Assembly: GCA_032622095.1 (NCBI GenBank)
Contig: CP136063.1
Coordinates: forward strand, 30,694,987 to 30,758,986
From: Siphonodentalium dalli
Taxonomy: Eukaryota > Mollusca > Scaphopoda > Gadilida > Siphonodentaliidae
Direction of reading: 5' to 3'
DNA length: 64,000 bases
The notes under the pieces: generated by a model
Seen by the model: the letters and a program-made list of their open reading frames with translations, nothing else
What the model was told of the DNA's origin: nothing
Database searches by the model: none
Shown: in pieces, positions 35,269 to 45,780 of the stretch
How positions within the stretch are numbered: position 1 is the stretch's first letter
Layout of the letters: each line of letters starts with the position of its first letter
Translations under genes and position numbers: made by a program

Positions 35269-36459
35269 TAGTGATGAGCCGATAATCGGGAACGACAATC
35301 GGAATCGGCCGATTGTGGCCCATCGGATGACAATCGGTACTCGGGTTTGAACATCGGGATTTCCGATTGTCTAAATAATAAATGAGTGCTTGTTTTTCTT
35401 CAATAAACTGTTTTATATATGACGATGTTTTGTTGAATAAATGACCAGTAAACGTGGGGAAAGTGATACCAAACACAAACTTGATATACATACATGTCCT
35501 CGGGCAATACCCGGGCCGTACCTGGCTCTACGTTTAAACAATATATTAGTGGGGATCGCCGGGAAGCACGTGACACTTTGGGTTAGAGTGAGGCAACAAG
35601 CATGACGCCGTGATTGCGCATAATAATTCATTAATTATTGACATACCAGAACAGTCGTTTCAGTCGATTGATTTCTTTAGCATTGTGATGTACACAACGT
35701 ACATATCATGGGACTCATGTACGCCCATAGGTAACTTTATTGTTCGTCAACATGTAGACATTTTGATTTGTGTATGTCAAACTATCAAAATCAAAGTGTA
35801 TGCATACGCGCAGTACAACAAAGCTATCTATATAGTACATACAGCGTAACAGGTATAAACACTACTATATAAACCGAAAGTGCATGTCACGTGACTTTAG
35901 ATAGTTGAAGACAATGTCATTCCATCCAGTCAGCCTCGTGTGACGTCACGTATATGTCACCACAAATGATTATTATGATGACCACGCCAAAATCAAATCG
36001 TGTCTGTGAAATTGACATGAACATGGTGTAACTTGCAACTAGTTCAGTCCGCTCATTTCCTTTGATGTGATGTCTTTGAATTGGGATCAAAGTAAAATGC
36101 CGTTTGATGAATTGTTATCAAAAACGGACCATGGACATGTCGTCATGCACGTGGCTACATCAAACTTTCAAAATTGTTTTTGTGGAATAGCCTAGAATAC
36201 ATGGGTATGTTGCCTGTATTCGATCACTAGTCTGCCCATACCCACCTATCTACTCACCCAAACATATACTTATGTATACAATGTACTGGCATATTACTAT
36301 GTTTGTTGCTTGCTTCTAATTCTAAGTATTATATAACACATATCACATATTCTGCTATAATTATTTAAATAATCGGAATTGGCACCTGAATCGGCCGATT
36401 GTGATCTCAAATAATCGGCAATCGGCGCACGGCTCTATTTGACAATCGGCTCATCACTA
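35269..36459. mobile_element. Nested hAT-like element, 1,191 bp
   Basis: The termini are TAGTGATGAGCCGAT and ATCGGCTCATCACTA, exact inverted repeats of 15 bp. The perfect 8-bp target duplication CTATGGCC is at 35261-35268 and 36460-36467. Subterminal regions are packed with AATCGG/CCGATT words, likely transposase-binding repeats. It has no transposase ORF (the longest frames, such as 35610-35849, are unrecognised), so it is non-autonomous. It is related to the ends at 300-399 and 1098-1116. Confidence 0.93.
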
Positions 36460-37137
36460 CTATGGCCGGACTAGCATTAACCTCCCGGGGCATTGTAGCT
36501 TTCAGCGATTACCATTTCAAATAACGCGCGACAAAAACATTCGGTTATGCCCCTTTGATCGCGCAGTACATATCTCGTGCATGCATTGTTCGACGTCAGA
36601 ATGTAATCGATTGACGTACGTTATACAAACGTAACCGCTATACGACAGCGTATCCTTATAAACCCAATGAACTCGAGGCATAATACGACGTAAATAATAT
36701 GGGTTACCTATATATAGATAGTTAAATGTGTGACTGAATCACATTGCAACACGTAGTGCGTCATTTATCAAGTGATTGGAGAACGTGGCCGGTAATATTG
36801 GGCCTATTAAGTATTATTTTTTGGTGAAATATTGGTACGGCCAAAACCGTCCGTCCGTACCTACAACTACGCCCTTGCAATGCATTCTCTTATATATGCG
36901 AGTCGACCCATATATAAGAGAATGCATTGGCCTAACATTTTTTTTTTTTTTTTTACAATTTTAATAATTTATTCTTATATTCTTTAACAGACTTATTTTG
37001 TAGGTTTAGGGCCGATGAGATCAGCCCCTGGCACTCAAACGGTTAATAAGGTCTAGGACATGTACAAAACATCTCTTGTTATAATGATTTATGTAAACTT
37101 CCTCTATTCTTTTGGCACCAAAACCAGGTCCATCTCA

Positions 37138-37235
37138 TAGATAGATAGATAGATACTTTATTGCGCAATCGCTATATGGATACAGGATATGGCAAAGAAA
37201 GAAAAAACTAAAATATATACATAGATCCCTGACTG
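37138..37235 (-). mobile_element. LINE 3' tail fragment with (ATCT)n end
   Basis: On the minus strand the text ends GCGCAATAAAGTATCTATC followed by short ATCT repeats (GATA repeats at 37138-37153 on plus). AATAAAG next to a 4-bp microsatellite is a common 3' end of CR1/L2-group LINEs. No coding part remains here. Confidence 0.4.
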
Positions 37236-37412
37236 GCCTAGCCAAAACCCTGATATTAATAAAAAATAGTTTGTTTAAAAAAAAAATTCATTATGCCTAA
37301 TAAATTTCTTCCAAGGCTCCAATTGTTATGATCTTCAACAGTGTTTAGTTGGAATAAAAACATTTTGAGTGAAGTGGGCCTCATTAAAAAATTATCCATA
37401 CTTTCTTTGCAG

Positions 37413-37718
37413 GAAGGAGATAATATTGAAGATGTAAAAATGAACTCGAAAGAACCTGTGTTGGTGTGTTCGAATTCGCAAATAATGATCTGTGTGGGAG
37501 GAATTATGCTCAAGCCTATGGAGAGGGAAAGCGATTGGAGCTTGGCTCTTGTTGGATTGATCTCAGTACATTACCTCCTGGACCTATCATACGGTCCAGG
37601 TAGGGACACTTTTTTGCTATTTATGCAATCAGAACTTGTCAATGACGAGTTGGATGCAAAGGAAAGGTCCCATAGCTATCGACAAGCTGTCGATAGCTAT
37701 AGGAAATTTATCAAATAA
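37413..37718 (+). CDS. Putative terminal exon of an unknown protein
   Basis: A good acceptor (atactttctttgcag) ends at 37412. The frame then runs about 101 codons to TAA at 37716-37718, containing EPVLVCSNSQIMICVGG, WSLALVGLISVHYL and SYRQAVDSYRKFIK. A second copy at 37912-38244 keeps the same residues at most positions while many third codon positions differ, which is what a selected coding exon would show. I do not recognise the domain. It could be a host gene exon or part of a transposon protein. Start and upstream exons are not identified. Confidence 0.45.
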   Translation, partial: EGDNIEDVKMNSKEPVLVCSNSQIMICVGGIMLKPMERESDWSLALVGLISVHYLLDLSYGPGRDTFLLFMQSELVNDELDAKERSHSYRQAVDSYRKFIK

Positions 37719-37764
37719 ATTTAATGTTTTGTTTCACAGGCCATTTGTTTTTCAAATAAGTGCA

Positions 37765-37798
<34 letters not shown>

Positions 37799-38719
37799 GT
37801 CTCAACATTCTATTGTTTTCTTTAATTTGCATTGGTACAAGCATGATTAGCATATAAAATAGCCTATTAATTTGTATTCATTGGTATTTCCTGTTCAGTA
37901 AAATCGATAGATCAATTAAAAAAGGAGGAATATTGATGATAACAAAACAAACCAAAAGGAACCTGTTTCAGTTTGCTCTGACAGCCAAGTTATGATATGC
38001 GTTGGAAGAATAATGCTCGAAACGATGGATAGAGATAATCAATGGAGCTTGGCTCTTGTGGGTTTAATAGCGGTGCACTACCTCCCGGACCCATCATATG
38101 GTCCTAGACCTATTATACGGTCCAGGTAGTGACACTTTCCTATTATTTCTCCAGACGGAACTCATCAATGACGAATTAGAGACAAAGGAAAAAACCTATA
38201 GCTATCGGCAAGCTGTCAATAGCTATAGGAAATTTATCAAATAGCATGGCGACTAAAAAATTAATGTTTTGTTTCACTGGCAATTTGTTGTTCAATCAGT
38301 GCGGGGGGGGGGGGGTATTTCTATATTTCATTTCCCAATAGCATATAATCTAATGTATTTTCTGTAATCGTTTTATTTTAGTCTATTTCCAAGGAAAATT
38401 CCTTTCTTAATTCATCAAAAATAAGTGCGGGGGGGAAATTCCTTTCTTAATCCATCAAAAATAAGTAGGCATGTGGGGGGGGGGGGGGGGGGAGTATTTC
38501 TATATTTCATTTCCCAATAGCATATAATCTAATGCCTATGTTGTGGGGGGTATTTCTATATTTCATTTCCCAATAGCATATAATCTAATGCCTATGTTGC
38601 AGCATGTCAGCAACATTGTATTTTCTGTAATCGTTTTATTTTAGTCTATTTCCAAGGAAAATTCCTTTCTTAATTCATCAAAAGTAAGTGCGGGGGGGGG
38701 GGGGGGGGGGGGGGGGGGG
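37765..38719 (+). repeat. Long G tracts within a locally duplicated region
   Basis: Runs of G: 37765-37796 (32), 38303-38315 (13), 38475-38492 (18) and 38692-38719 (28), plus shorter ones at 38429 and 38545. They sit between repeated blocks: a 40-bp piece with TATTTCTATATTTCATTTCC at 38316, 38495 and 38550, and AAATTCCTTTCTTAAT at 38398, 38438, 38658 and 38720. The G strand can form quadruplexes. The lengths are likely unstable and error-prone in assembly. 37826-37916 and 38793-38880 are also copies of each other. Confidence 0.9.
37912..38244 (+). pseudogene. Duplicated copy of the unknown exon, broken
   Basis: It matches the exon at 37413-37718: EPVSVCSDSQVMICVGRIML, WSLALVGLIAVHYLPDPSYG, then in another frame SYRQAVNSYRKFIK and TAG. 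The break is a duplication of about 19 bp around 38100-38123 (CATATGGTCC / TATACGGTCC) that shifts the frame and yields a stop at once. No clear acceptor sits at the homologous place. Confidence 0.6.
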
Positions 38720-38855
38720 AAATTCCTTTCCTAATCCATCAAAAATAAGTAGGCATGTGCATGAAGCCCAAATGTTGTCTCCAAAATTTTATTTTGTCTT
38801 TAATTTGCATTGTTACAAGCATTAGCATATTACATAGCCTATTAATTGGTATTTC

Positions 38856-39185
38856 ATGTTCAGTAAAATCGATAGATCAATCAAGACTCAAAATAATTTT
38901 GTTTTACTGCCTGTCAAAATGACCGGCACCAAATGGATGGAGCTGGTCATTTCAGAATGGTGCCTGTCAAATTTTCACAATGATGTGACATGTGGCTTAC
39001 TGTCACTGAATTCTCTCAAATCCAGCTCGATCAAAAAGGTGACTAGTTATATCAATGTTGACAGGACATTGGCTCCAAAGTGCTTCAGTATTACAAAATA
39101 TCAGATAGATATTAAAGAGTCTCCCAAAATATTGATTAAGAACTTAGAAGTCACATTGCCACTGATCTTAGAACAACTGTTTTAA
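38856..39185 (+). CDS. ORF of unknown function (109 codons)
   Basis: The frame runs to TAA at 39183-39185. It contains MTGTKWMELVISEWCLSNFH and DRTLAPKCFSITKYQIDIKE. The start is uncertain: the sequence before it (CATGTTCAG) could be a splice acceptor, and a block upstream is duplicated at 37826-37916. I recognise no domain. It could be a chance frame. The 200 bp after it hold nothing recognised. Confidence 0.25.
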   Translation: MFSKIDRSIKTQNNFVLLPVKMTGTKWMELVISEWCLSNFHNDVTCGLLSLNSLKSSSIKKVTSYINVDRTLAPKCFSITKYQIDIKESPKILIKNLEVTLPLILEQLF

Positions 39186-39424
39186 ATATTATTATGAGCC
39201 AGGGAGGCTGTTATGTGATACTTGTGTGGTATGATATAAGTGACTATTTAGAGTTCACTCCCTTGCAGCAGTTATCAGATAATAGCATACTATAGTAAAG
39301 CATGAGTTTCCTGTATGAGAATATTCAACCTTCTAAAAATATCCCCACCAACCAACAGATCTTACAAAAGCTCAATGTTTGAATCCATACTAGTGTTACA
39401 CATTTTAGTGACTACCTATCACTC

Positions 39425-39642
39425 ACATTTGACGACTCGAAATCGTTATCTGGTGGAGTTGCCAGTTACTCGCCAATGACCGGTGGTTTGCCCCACATGG
39501 TCGACGAGTTTATCAGCCATTGAAATCACTGTTAGAGTATATTAGCTGTAAGTGTGTGGATTTACCCCACCCATAAACTGGCAATGTCGTGATATGGCCT
39601 TAGTTGCTGAAAGCGACATTAAACCCCTATCAAACAAACAAT
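39425..39642 (+). mobile_element. SINE-like retroposon
   Basis: The segment ends GAAAGCGACATTAAACCCC then a short tail of CAAACAAACAA. Before it are GTGGTTTGCCCCACATGG and GATTTACCCCACCCATAAAC. This arrangement, a GNCGTTAAAC-like motif before an AAAC-type tail, resembles SINEs common in mollusc genomes (recalled, not searched). It has no coding capacity. The 5' boundary is approximate. Confidence 0.45.
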
Positions 39643-39960
39643 AACCTATACCAAGTGAAATTAGCCGAAATTGCGCTCAATTATGTTCAGTATCATTAAC
39701 AACATCGTTAATTTTGTATCTTGGTCTGATATTTTTAAAAGTTGTTCTGGCATGTCATAAACGTTATGTGATTGTGAAGTTGGTGGCTTGCCATACCAAA
39801 AAAAGACTGAATTTATCTACTTTTTGAATAAATTTAAATGATTTTGGTACAATAATAAACTCTGGATATAATGCTGCAATGTTGTAGCCTAAACAAAGAA
39901 ATGAATGTACTTTGTTATATCTGGTGCAGTTTCATTTATTCTCGACTTTTATACTTTCAG

Positions 39961-40080
39961 GAAACAAAGGAGACGAGAGATCTCACTGATCAAGAATTCA
40001 AGACAATAGCAGGCAAATGGCTTCTAATTTCGAAAGCTAAGTGCTTTGGAAGAAGCAAGAAGAAACAAAATGTTATTGTT
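39961..40080 (+). CDS. Internal exon of an unknown gene (40 codons)
   Basis: Strong splice signals flank it: cgacttttatactttcag before and gtaagtgct after. The 120 nt are one open frame in phase 0: ETKETRDLTDQEFKTIAGKW, LLISKAKCF, GRSKKKQNVIV. The product is basic at its end. No domain is recognised. The neighbouring exon candidates at 37413-37718 and 38856-39185 could belong to the same gene, but each ends in a stop, so a link is unproven. Confidence 0.45.
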
Positions 40081-40127
40081 GTAAGTGCTACATAAAATAC
40101 CAATTATTTAGTTTTTATGGCCTTACA

Positions 40128-40230
40128 CAGGGTCCGTATTACGGAGCCTTACACAGGGTCCGTATTACACAGGGTCCGTATTAGTTAATGCCTTACACAG
40201 GGTCCGTATTACACAGGGTCCGTATTAGTG
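40128..40230. repeat. Short tandem of ACACAGGGTCCGTATT, about 5 units
   Basis: Units of 16-17 bp occur singly and in pairs, with a larger period including GCCTTAC. They are followed at 40230-40320 by GTGCTTGAA words that may be the end of a hAT element (CAGGGTCCGTATTAGTGCTT). No matching right end was found. 40330-40790 holds no recognised gene. Confidence 0.6.
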
Positions 40231-40790
40231 CTTGAATTTATTAAAAGTGCTTGGATTATATTTTCTGGTTTTCAAGCCCTTGAAAGTGCTTGAATTTGAT
40301 CAGGGGTGCTTGAAAAGTCATGAATTCAAACTTATCATAACTGACATAATGTAATATGTGTGTCAGTTCATAATTTAGCCATAATATTTATCACAAAATC
40401 CCGAAATCGCCAGTTTTATCGATCAAAATAGTGACTTCGGCGATAAAACAGCGTTATTGATATGCTGGTCAATTGCCGGCGAATGGCACGGTTTCGTTTC
40501 GGCTTTGGTATATTCCATTAACAACACGCATGTGTAGTATTGTTAAATGGATGCACCCATGAAAAATCTTTTGTTGTAAATACAATGGGGAAATGTGTGT
40601 TCAATGTTGCGTGGCTGCATAATGATAAGATATGCGGCGTGGCTGCAACAGGTGCCTAATAACAGAAAGGCTTGATGTATGCTGTGTTGTAAGGATATCG
40701 ACGTATCGGGGGATGGGCGAAGCTGCACTTAAAAGTCACTCCACTTCTTCAAAGCATGCCCAAAATATATGAAGGCGATCGGGAGTCACA

Positions 40791-41330
40791 ATGAACAATT
40801 TTATGACAAATCGACCTCCACAAATCACACAAGCAAACCAAGAGGCACCTGCTACTACTAGCCCTGCTGCAACTAGTAACACTGTAATGTCTGTATCACG
40901 TTTTGGATCGGAAGATGTAATGAATGCAGAAATATTATGGACTTTAAAATCGATCGATTCACATTATTCTCCGAGTTCAAGTGAAAAAACTGGTCAACTG
41001 TTTGAAAGAATGTTCCCTGACAGTGACATAGCTAGAAATTTCAGCTGCGGTGAGACGAAATCCAGATATATTACACAATACGGACTTGCTCCTCATTTTC
41101 ACAACATATTGATTGACAAAATGAGAAAAAAGGATTCGTACGTCTTGTTGTTTGACGAGAGTTTAAACAAAACAAAACTGAAAACACTCAAATGGACATA
41201 CATATTCGAGCCTGGGAAGGGGGATCAGTCGCCACACGGTATTTCGACAGCCGGTTCATGGGCCATGCATGCACTACGGATTGGTTGATAACTTTTACGA
41301 ATCTGTGGCCGGGTATAGTTAGTAGAACAA
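40791..41330 (+). pseudogene. hAT-like transposase fragment
   Basis: The 165-codon frame 40791-41288 reads SEDVMNAEILWTLKSIDSHY, KTGQLFERMFPDSDIARNF, SRYITQYGLAPHFHNILIDK and YVLLFDESLN. These resemble the region of hAT-like proteins around the first catalytic Asp (FDESLN). Near 41192 the frame shifts: the next frame gives MDIHIRAWEGG, then TRYFDSRFMGHA and TDWLITF, the expected continuation. It then stops matching near 41310. The remaining catalytic and dimerisation regions are absent. It is a truncated, frameshifted remnant, of a different lineage from the TTF-type gene at 34254-35190. Confidence 0.7.
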
Positions 41331-42574
41331 TGAGACAATTCAGACAAACACTTATATAACTAATTAACTTTAATTGTAACTGTCAAATTGACTACTATTC
41401 AGTATGTTTACTGTTCTAATATCAATATACCCATTATTTCATACTAATTAACAGTTAAATTGAGCTAGACATGTATCATATATGGTGCTTGAAAATGCGT
41501 ATTCAGCAAGCCTGGATATAAGAGGTCGGACAACGTCATTGACCGAGCCAAATACACCGATGACCGGCGCCGCCTTATTATCGTCAGTCAGTTTGTCCGG
41601 CGCCCATTATCGTCACAAAAAATATATAATTAAGGGGAAAACAACAAGTAGATGTATTATCCGCGGCAAAGACATTCAATTACCACAACTGTGCACTAAA
41701 TATCAAATCACCCCCACCAATACAACGCGTTTTACCGAAAACATGTTAATGATCCGTTCCGTATACACGTATTACAGGACCTATAAATGTAATTTTAATG
41801 CAACCTCTAACCTAAATTGTCCACGATTGATGATTGATCGCAAAGTGCGAATTATCGCTGCCTTCACGTCCGCACTATTTACGACTTTCTATTTTTAGAA
41901 CGTGAAAAACCCAGAAAAAATGGCTGCCACTGGGGGGAAACTCCAACCAAGAAATACACTTCGTCGTGTTTTTCTCGTTTGACGTAAGATACACGGAGAT
42001 GTCACAAGTTAAATCAGCACAAGTGTAATATTTTCCACAAGTTAAGGGTGTTAGTTGGAGATTTAGCGGAAGAAATTCAAAAAAAATTCATACCGGGTAG
42101 TTTTTAAATCGCCGCGTTTTGAAACATGTGCTCGTGTTTACTTGGGGGAAGCACGGTGTATAGTATTTTTGAAACTGGAAAAGAATTCAGCAGAGACATA
42201 CTGTAAATGACAGCCTTGTCTGACTTTGCACCCTGTCACATTATGACATGATAATACGAGCTTCAGCTAAAAGTGATGTAAAACACCATAATTCATAACA
42301 TGGTACATCAATGAATCTAATTTGTGCATTGGAATGGGCTAAAAAAACAACTAATTGCTGCTATTTATTGATACCAGGTAAATGACAGACACACTTTTCA
42401 AATGTCAGACGCCGAATCTTTGGTGCCTGTCATTGTGTCGGAAACTCAAACAAAAAATTGTGGAATAGCATCCGTGACATATTTTAAACGTAATCAAATA
42501 AGGTCCACTGTTTTTATAGTCACATCTTTACACATTCACTTGAACCTATATTAATATTATTAAATTGTACTTGG
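41331..42574. other. No recognised gene; unassigned ORF 41482-41898
   Basis: A 138-codon plus ORF (41482-41898, MVLENAYSASLDIRGR...) has no domain I know and no splice signals I trust. GACCGGCGCCGCC and GTCCGGCGCCC lie close together within it. The rest is AT-rich with no visible structure. Confidence 0.35.
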
Positions 42575-43124
42575 ATTTAAAGGTGGATTATCTCTTTGTA
42601 AACATGTATTATATAGTTACCAGGGTATAAAATATTAGATATGAATCGAAGACTCCTGTCCCGAATTGCTTCTATTGGTTAATATTAATTTTATTTAGAA
42701 TATTTTCTGGCATAAAAAGGTGTGGTTGTTAATCCAACGAACAATAGTGGTTACTGTTTACAGAGACCAGAAATTTGATTGTGTAATTTTGTCACAAATA
42801 AACATTAATTATACTCTTTGTCGCTTATAACTATGGAATAAAACAATACAATCAATCAATCTGGGACATTTGATGTTCGGTACGAAGCCATAGGAATGGC
42901 CTAATGCTTTATATCGCTATATGGTATCACCCGAATGGTCTGTTCTAAAACTAGACAAACAAACGGTCAAGATAAAATATTTAAAATAAAATATTTGAAA
43001 TATTAAAAATCAATATTAATTGATAGAAGCTTTTCCGGACAGGGGTCTTCAGTTCATATCTATTATTTTATATCCACGCAACTACTTAAAATTTGTTATT
43101 TAAAGAGATAATCCATCTTTAAAT
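42575..43124. mobile_element. Foldback element with about 100-bp imperfect inverted ends
   Basis: The left end (TTTAAAGGTGGATTATCTCT, then TAAAATATTAGATATGAATC and GAAGACTCCTGTCC) is mirrored at the right end (GGACAGGGGTCTTC, TTCATATCTATTATTTTA, AGAGATAATCCATCTTTAAA). The middle is AT-rich and non-coding. The target duplication is unclear; TA or TTAA-like bases are at the edges. Confidence 0.75.
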
Positions 43125-45147
43125 TTATATTTTATTGATTTTATGAGCATATCCCCAAAATGCTATGTACACCATATACCCCCCTTTAATTTTTGTCCCT
43201 ACCCATTCCACCTTGTCATTATGTAATATATAACTTGGATTATCAAATAAAATCACTTGAGTTTGAAAGAAAGTTACTATTAGGAAATTAGGAGACTTCA
43301 CATACCATACGTGGGTTCTGCGTTGTTACAACAGCCATCATTGTATTTATACATTGCAGTTATTCCATAGAATTTGGACAATGGTGGGCTATTTGTTGTT
43401 AGTCATTGCTCGACAATTTATATATGTTTGTCGGCCTGATATAAAACACAGAAGCGGAACTATCCTGTTACGGAACATATAGCAGGGTTTCCGCCAGGCC
43501 GGCTGCGGGTCCGTCCCACGGACCCATTCCCCAGTTGGTCGTTGCATGAAATCCCGCTCATACACAAATAACTGACGTTATTAAAAACTTTTTCAGTCTT
43601 GTCTGTGTCAACAGGCTATATATCTACACTTATTTTCATTAATATTGACAAAATGAAATCGACACAGTCCATCTCCGAAAAAACAATAAGAAAGAGCGTG
43701 TCAAATAGCGACATTAGATACAGCGTAATACATGTCACAGTAACATCAAAGAATGCCGGACATAATTGGATCAAAGAACACACAATTGCTGATTCGGGAA
43801 TATTTTTATGCACAGGATTTTCATGGATGAAACTAATCAATGTTGATCATTTATCTTATTGCTGTATTATCCTTTGTTTTGAGTTTGATGTACCGGTAAG
43901 TGAAGTTCCTGAAAATTACATGTGATTGTCTACGTGTGTTGATTATTATGCGTATATTGCCATGCATACTTAACTAAATCCCAAAGAGATTTATTTCACA
44001 ATAATACGGAACCTGTCCCAAATCAGTCTTTATAGCAGGAATTCATAGTGAGAACACCATTCATTTGAGCCATATTACATGCATGGAGGATAAACACGAA
44101 CACATACACACCCCCCCCCCCCCCAATATGGAGATAAAGTCAAAGTATGGTCAACACTAGTTTCGTTGTCCACCTGGGTCCCCAAGCGCAATAATCAACG
44201 ATGCACATGTTCACATTTCCCGCCAAAAACTCAATTATATTTTATAACACGTTGGGGCTAAAACTCTGTTCAATAGCTGCAGTCATCAGTTGTTGGGACT
44301 AATACAGACTATTGAACAAGCTACGCATTCCGGGTGAAAGATTTCGCTACCATTCGTATTTCGCCGATATAAATATCTCTTGCGGACAAACCCTGCAGTA
44401 CGACGTCACCGCGCAAATAGTTTTTAACGATTGACAGAATATATAATCCTGTCAGTTTCATTTTCACTGACGTTACTTGAAATTCTAAGAAATACTTTAT
44501 TCAGTTCTCCTTGCTAGGTATCATTGGACAATGCGTAGATGCTATTTAGTGCTTAGATTCATTACACCTGTTGGAATCTTATTGCAAGTTTTAAATTTGT
44601 AAACACTATATTAAACTCGTAGCTCGTTTTACAACATTTACTTCTGGTGACAAAAGCCCATGCACTAATATTATCGTTTGTCTATTTTTCCGCAACTTTG
44701 AACTAACTAAATGGGAAAATGAGTTTGTTTTCTGTGTGCATTACGTCAGGGATCACAGTTATCCTGCAGTGGGGTGTATATGGAGGATTAACCGAAGGAA
44801 CATCTGTTGGTGAACTTTATGAGACAATGAAATTCAATAAATCTGATGATTTCAGCAAAATTCCAAATAATTGAAAGACAGTAAACCGAAATGCTATATC
44901 GTAAACTCAAGTAGTTTCAATTGGCAAAAAGTGTTTCCTGGTGCCAGAATAGGTTATCTTTTTGTTACAACTGAGGACATGTTATTTGTTGAGTTGCCAA
45001 ACACATTTTGTCATCTATATTGCAGTAAAAAGCAGTATTAATTTCAATGAAGGTGGAATAACTATATATTAAAGATGGTGTTCTTCCCCTTCCATTGAAA
45101 AAGGTTGAACATGGTGCAGTGAATATACTAAGACAACATTTTATAAT
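43125..45147. other. Non-repetitive stretch without a recognised gene
   Basis: A 108-codon ORF (43599-43925) has no domain. A C run lies at 44110-44124. A short GGTCCGTCCC / CCACGGACCC inverted pair is near 43510. AT-rich sequence fills the remainder. I find no supported gene. Confidence 0.4.
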
Positions 45148-45225
45148 TTGAGTGAGAATGGGATATTTGCATGTTCTGAATGCCGGCAACCAATAATTAA
45201 GAACGTCCTGGTTTGCGGCTGTGCG

Positions 45226-45780
45226 TACATGCAGTTACCAGAGAGAGTTGTCACATCCTATACCAATGCTCACGAAGGACGGAGTATTTATCTTTGTAAA
45301 CTTCAAAATGGAACGATTGATAGTAATGTTGATAAGTCACTGAGTATAATTTATTGCCTCAGCATGTATATTTTTTATAAATTTTGCAAAATATAACAAC
45401 ACACAGGTTTCAGAAAAAAACTATCTTATTGCACATGAAAATATCGTAAATCAAACAATGGAATTATTTAGATTTTGTGTTAAAGACATCTAGTTAACAT
45501 TTGAGTGGTAATGTTCTCTGGCTACACATCTGCCCATGTAGTGAGCCTATTTTCTATCACTATATAAGTTTTGTTTTATATATTTTAGCCCAAACAGTAC
45601 TATCTGCATCAACATCAGAAAGTCCCCGTTCACGAGCCAACAGGACGCCAGGAACGACTGCAATGTGGGGTCGGCCTGCAACTCTGACCCTAATACACGA
45701 GTACTGACTACAACATGACAGATTGAGCCAGGGAAAGATCACAAAGAAAGTTTTCCAAGCCATAGCCGCCAAGCTTTCAT
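45226..45780 (+). pseudogene. Myb/SANT-like exon region, copy A
   Basis: After a possible acceptor (tatattttag, ending 45589) one frame gives RPATLTLIHEY, TGA (45707-45709 region), then LQHDRLSQGKITKKVFQAIA and AKLS before TAA near 45780. This matches the first two helices of Myb/SANT-like DNA-binding domains such as those in Harbinger and MADF-type proteins. The third helix is lost here. The whole block 45226-45740 is repeated at 51517-52008 with few differences. A stop and truncation make it a pseudogene. 45781-46785 holds no recognised gene, only a short exon-like stretch ending in a GTAAGT site near 46033. Confidence 0.55.

Larger units (their letters stand above)
33440..36877. mobile_element. 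hAT element with TTF-type gene, 3,438 bp
   Basis: The ends are CAGGGGCGTAGC on the left and, read inward from the right, CAAGGGCGTAGT. The 8-bp target duplication CAATGCAT is perfect at 33432-33439 and 36878-36885. An 8-bp duplication and CAGGGGCG ends are typical of hAT elements. The remains of its own gene lie on the minus strand (34254-35190). The element also contains an inverted pair around 33976-34155 (GATCCACCAGGTC / GACCTGGTGGATC), and it was itself hit by the element at 35269-36459. Confidence 0.9.
33379..37046. mobile_element. TTAA element (family A) split by a 3.4-kb hAT
   Basis: The left end reads TTAC (a decayed TTAA) CCCTTTGAGTGCCAGGTCC at 33379-33400. The right end is CCTGGCACTCAAACGG TTAA at 37043-37046. 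Its hairpin core was cut at CAATGCAT by the insertion at 33440-36877. Without the insert the element is about 220 bp, like the inner copy at 4645-4888. Confidence 0.88.

Noticed and set aside
37765-37796. G run as pure sequencing artefact
   Set aside because: Four runs lie in a consistent repeated context and have different lengths, so some length is probably real, though exact counts may be wrong.
40230-40330. Defined left end of a hAT element before the 40791 transposase fragment
   Set aside because: GTGCTTGAA words and CAGGG are suggestive, but no matching right end or target duplication was found.
41482-41898. 138-codon ORF as a gene
   Set aside because: No domain, splice signals or paralogue found, and the length is compatible with chance.
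43599-43925. 108-codon ORF as a gene
   Set aside because: No recognisable domain and no supporting context.
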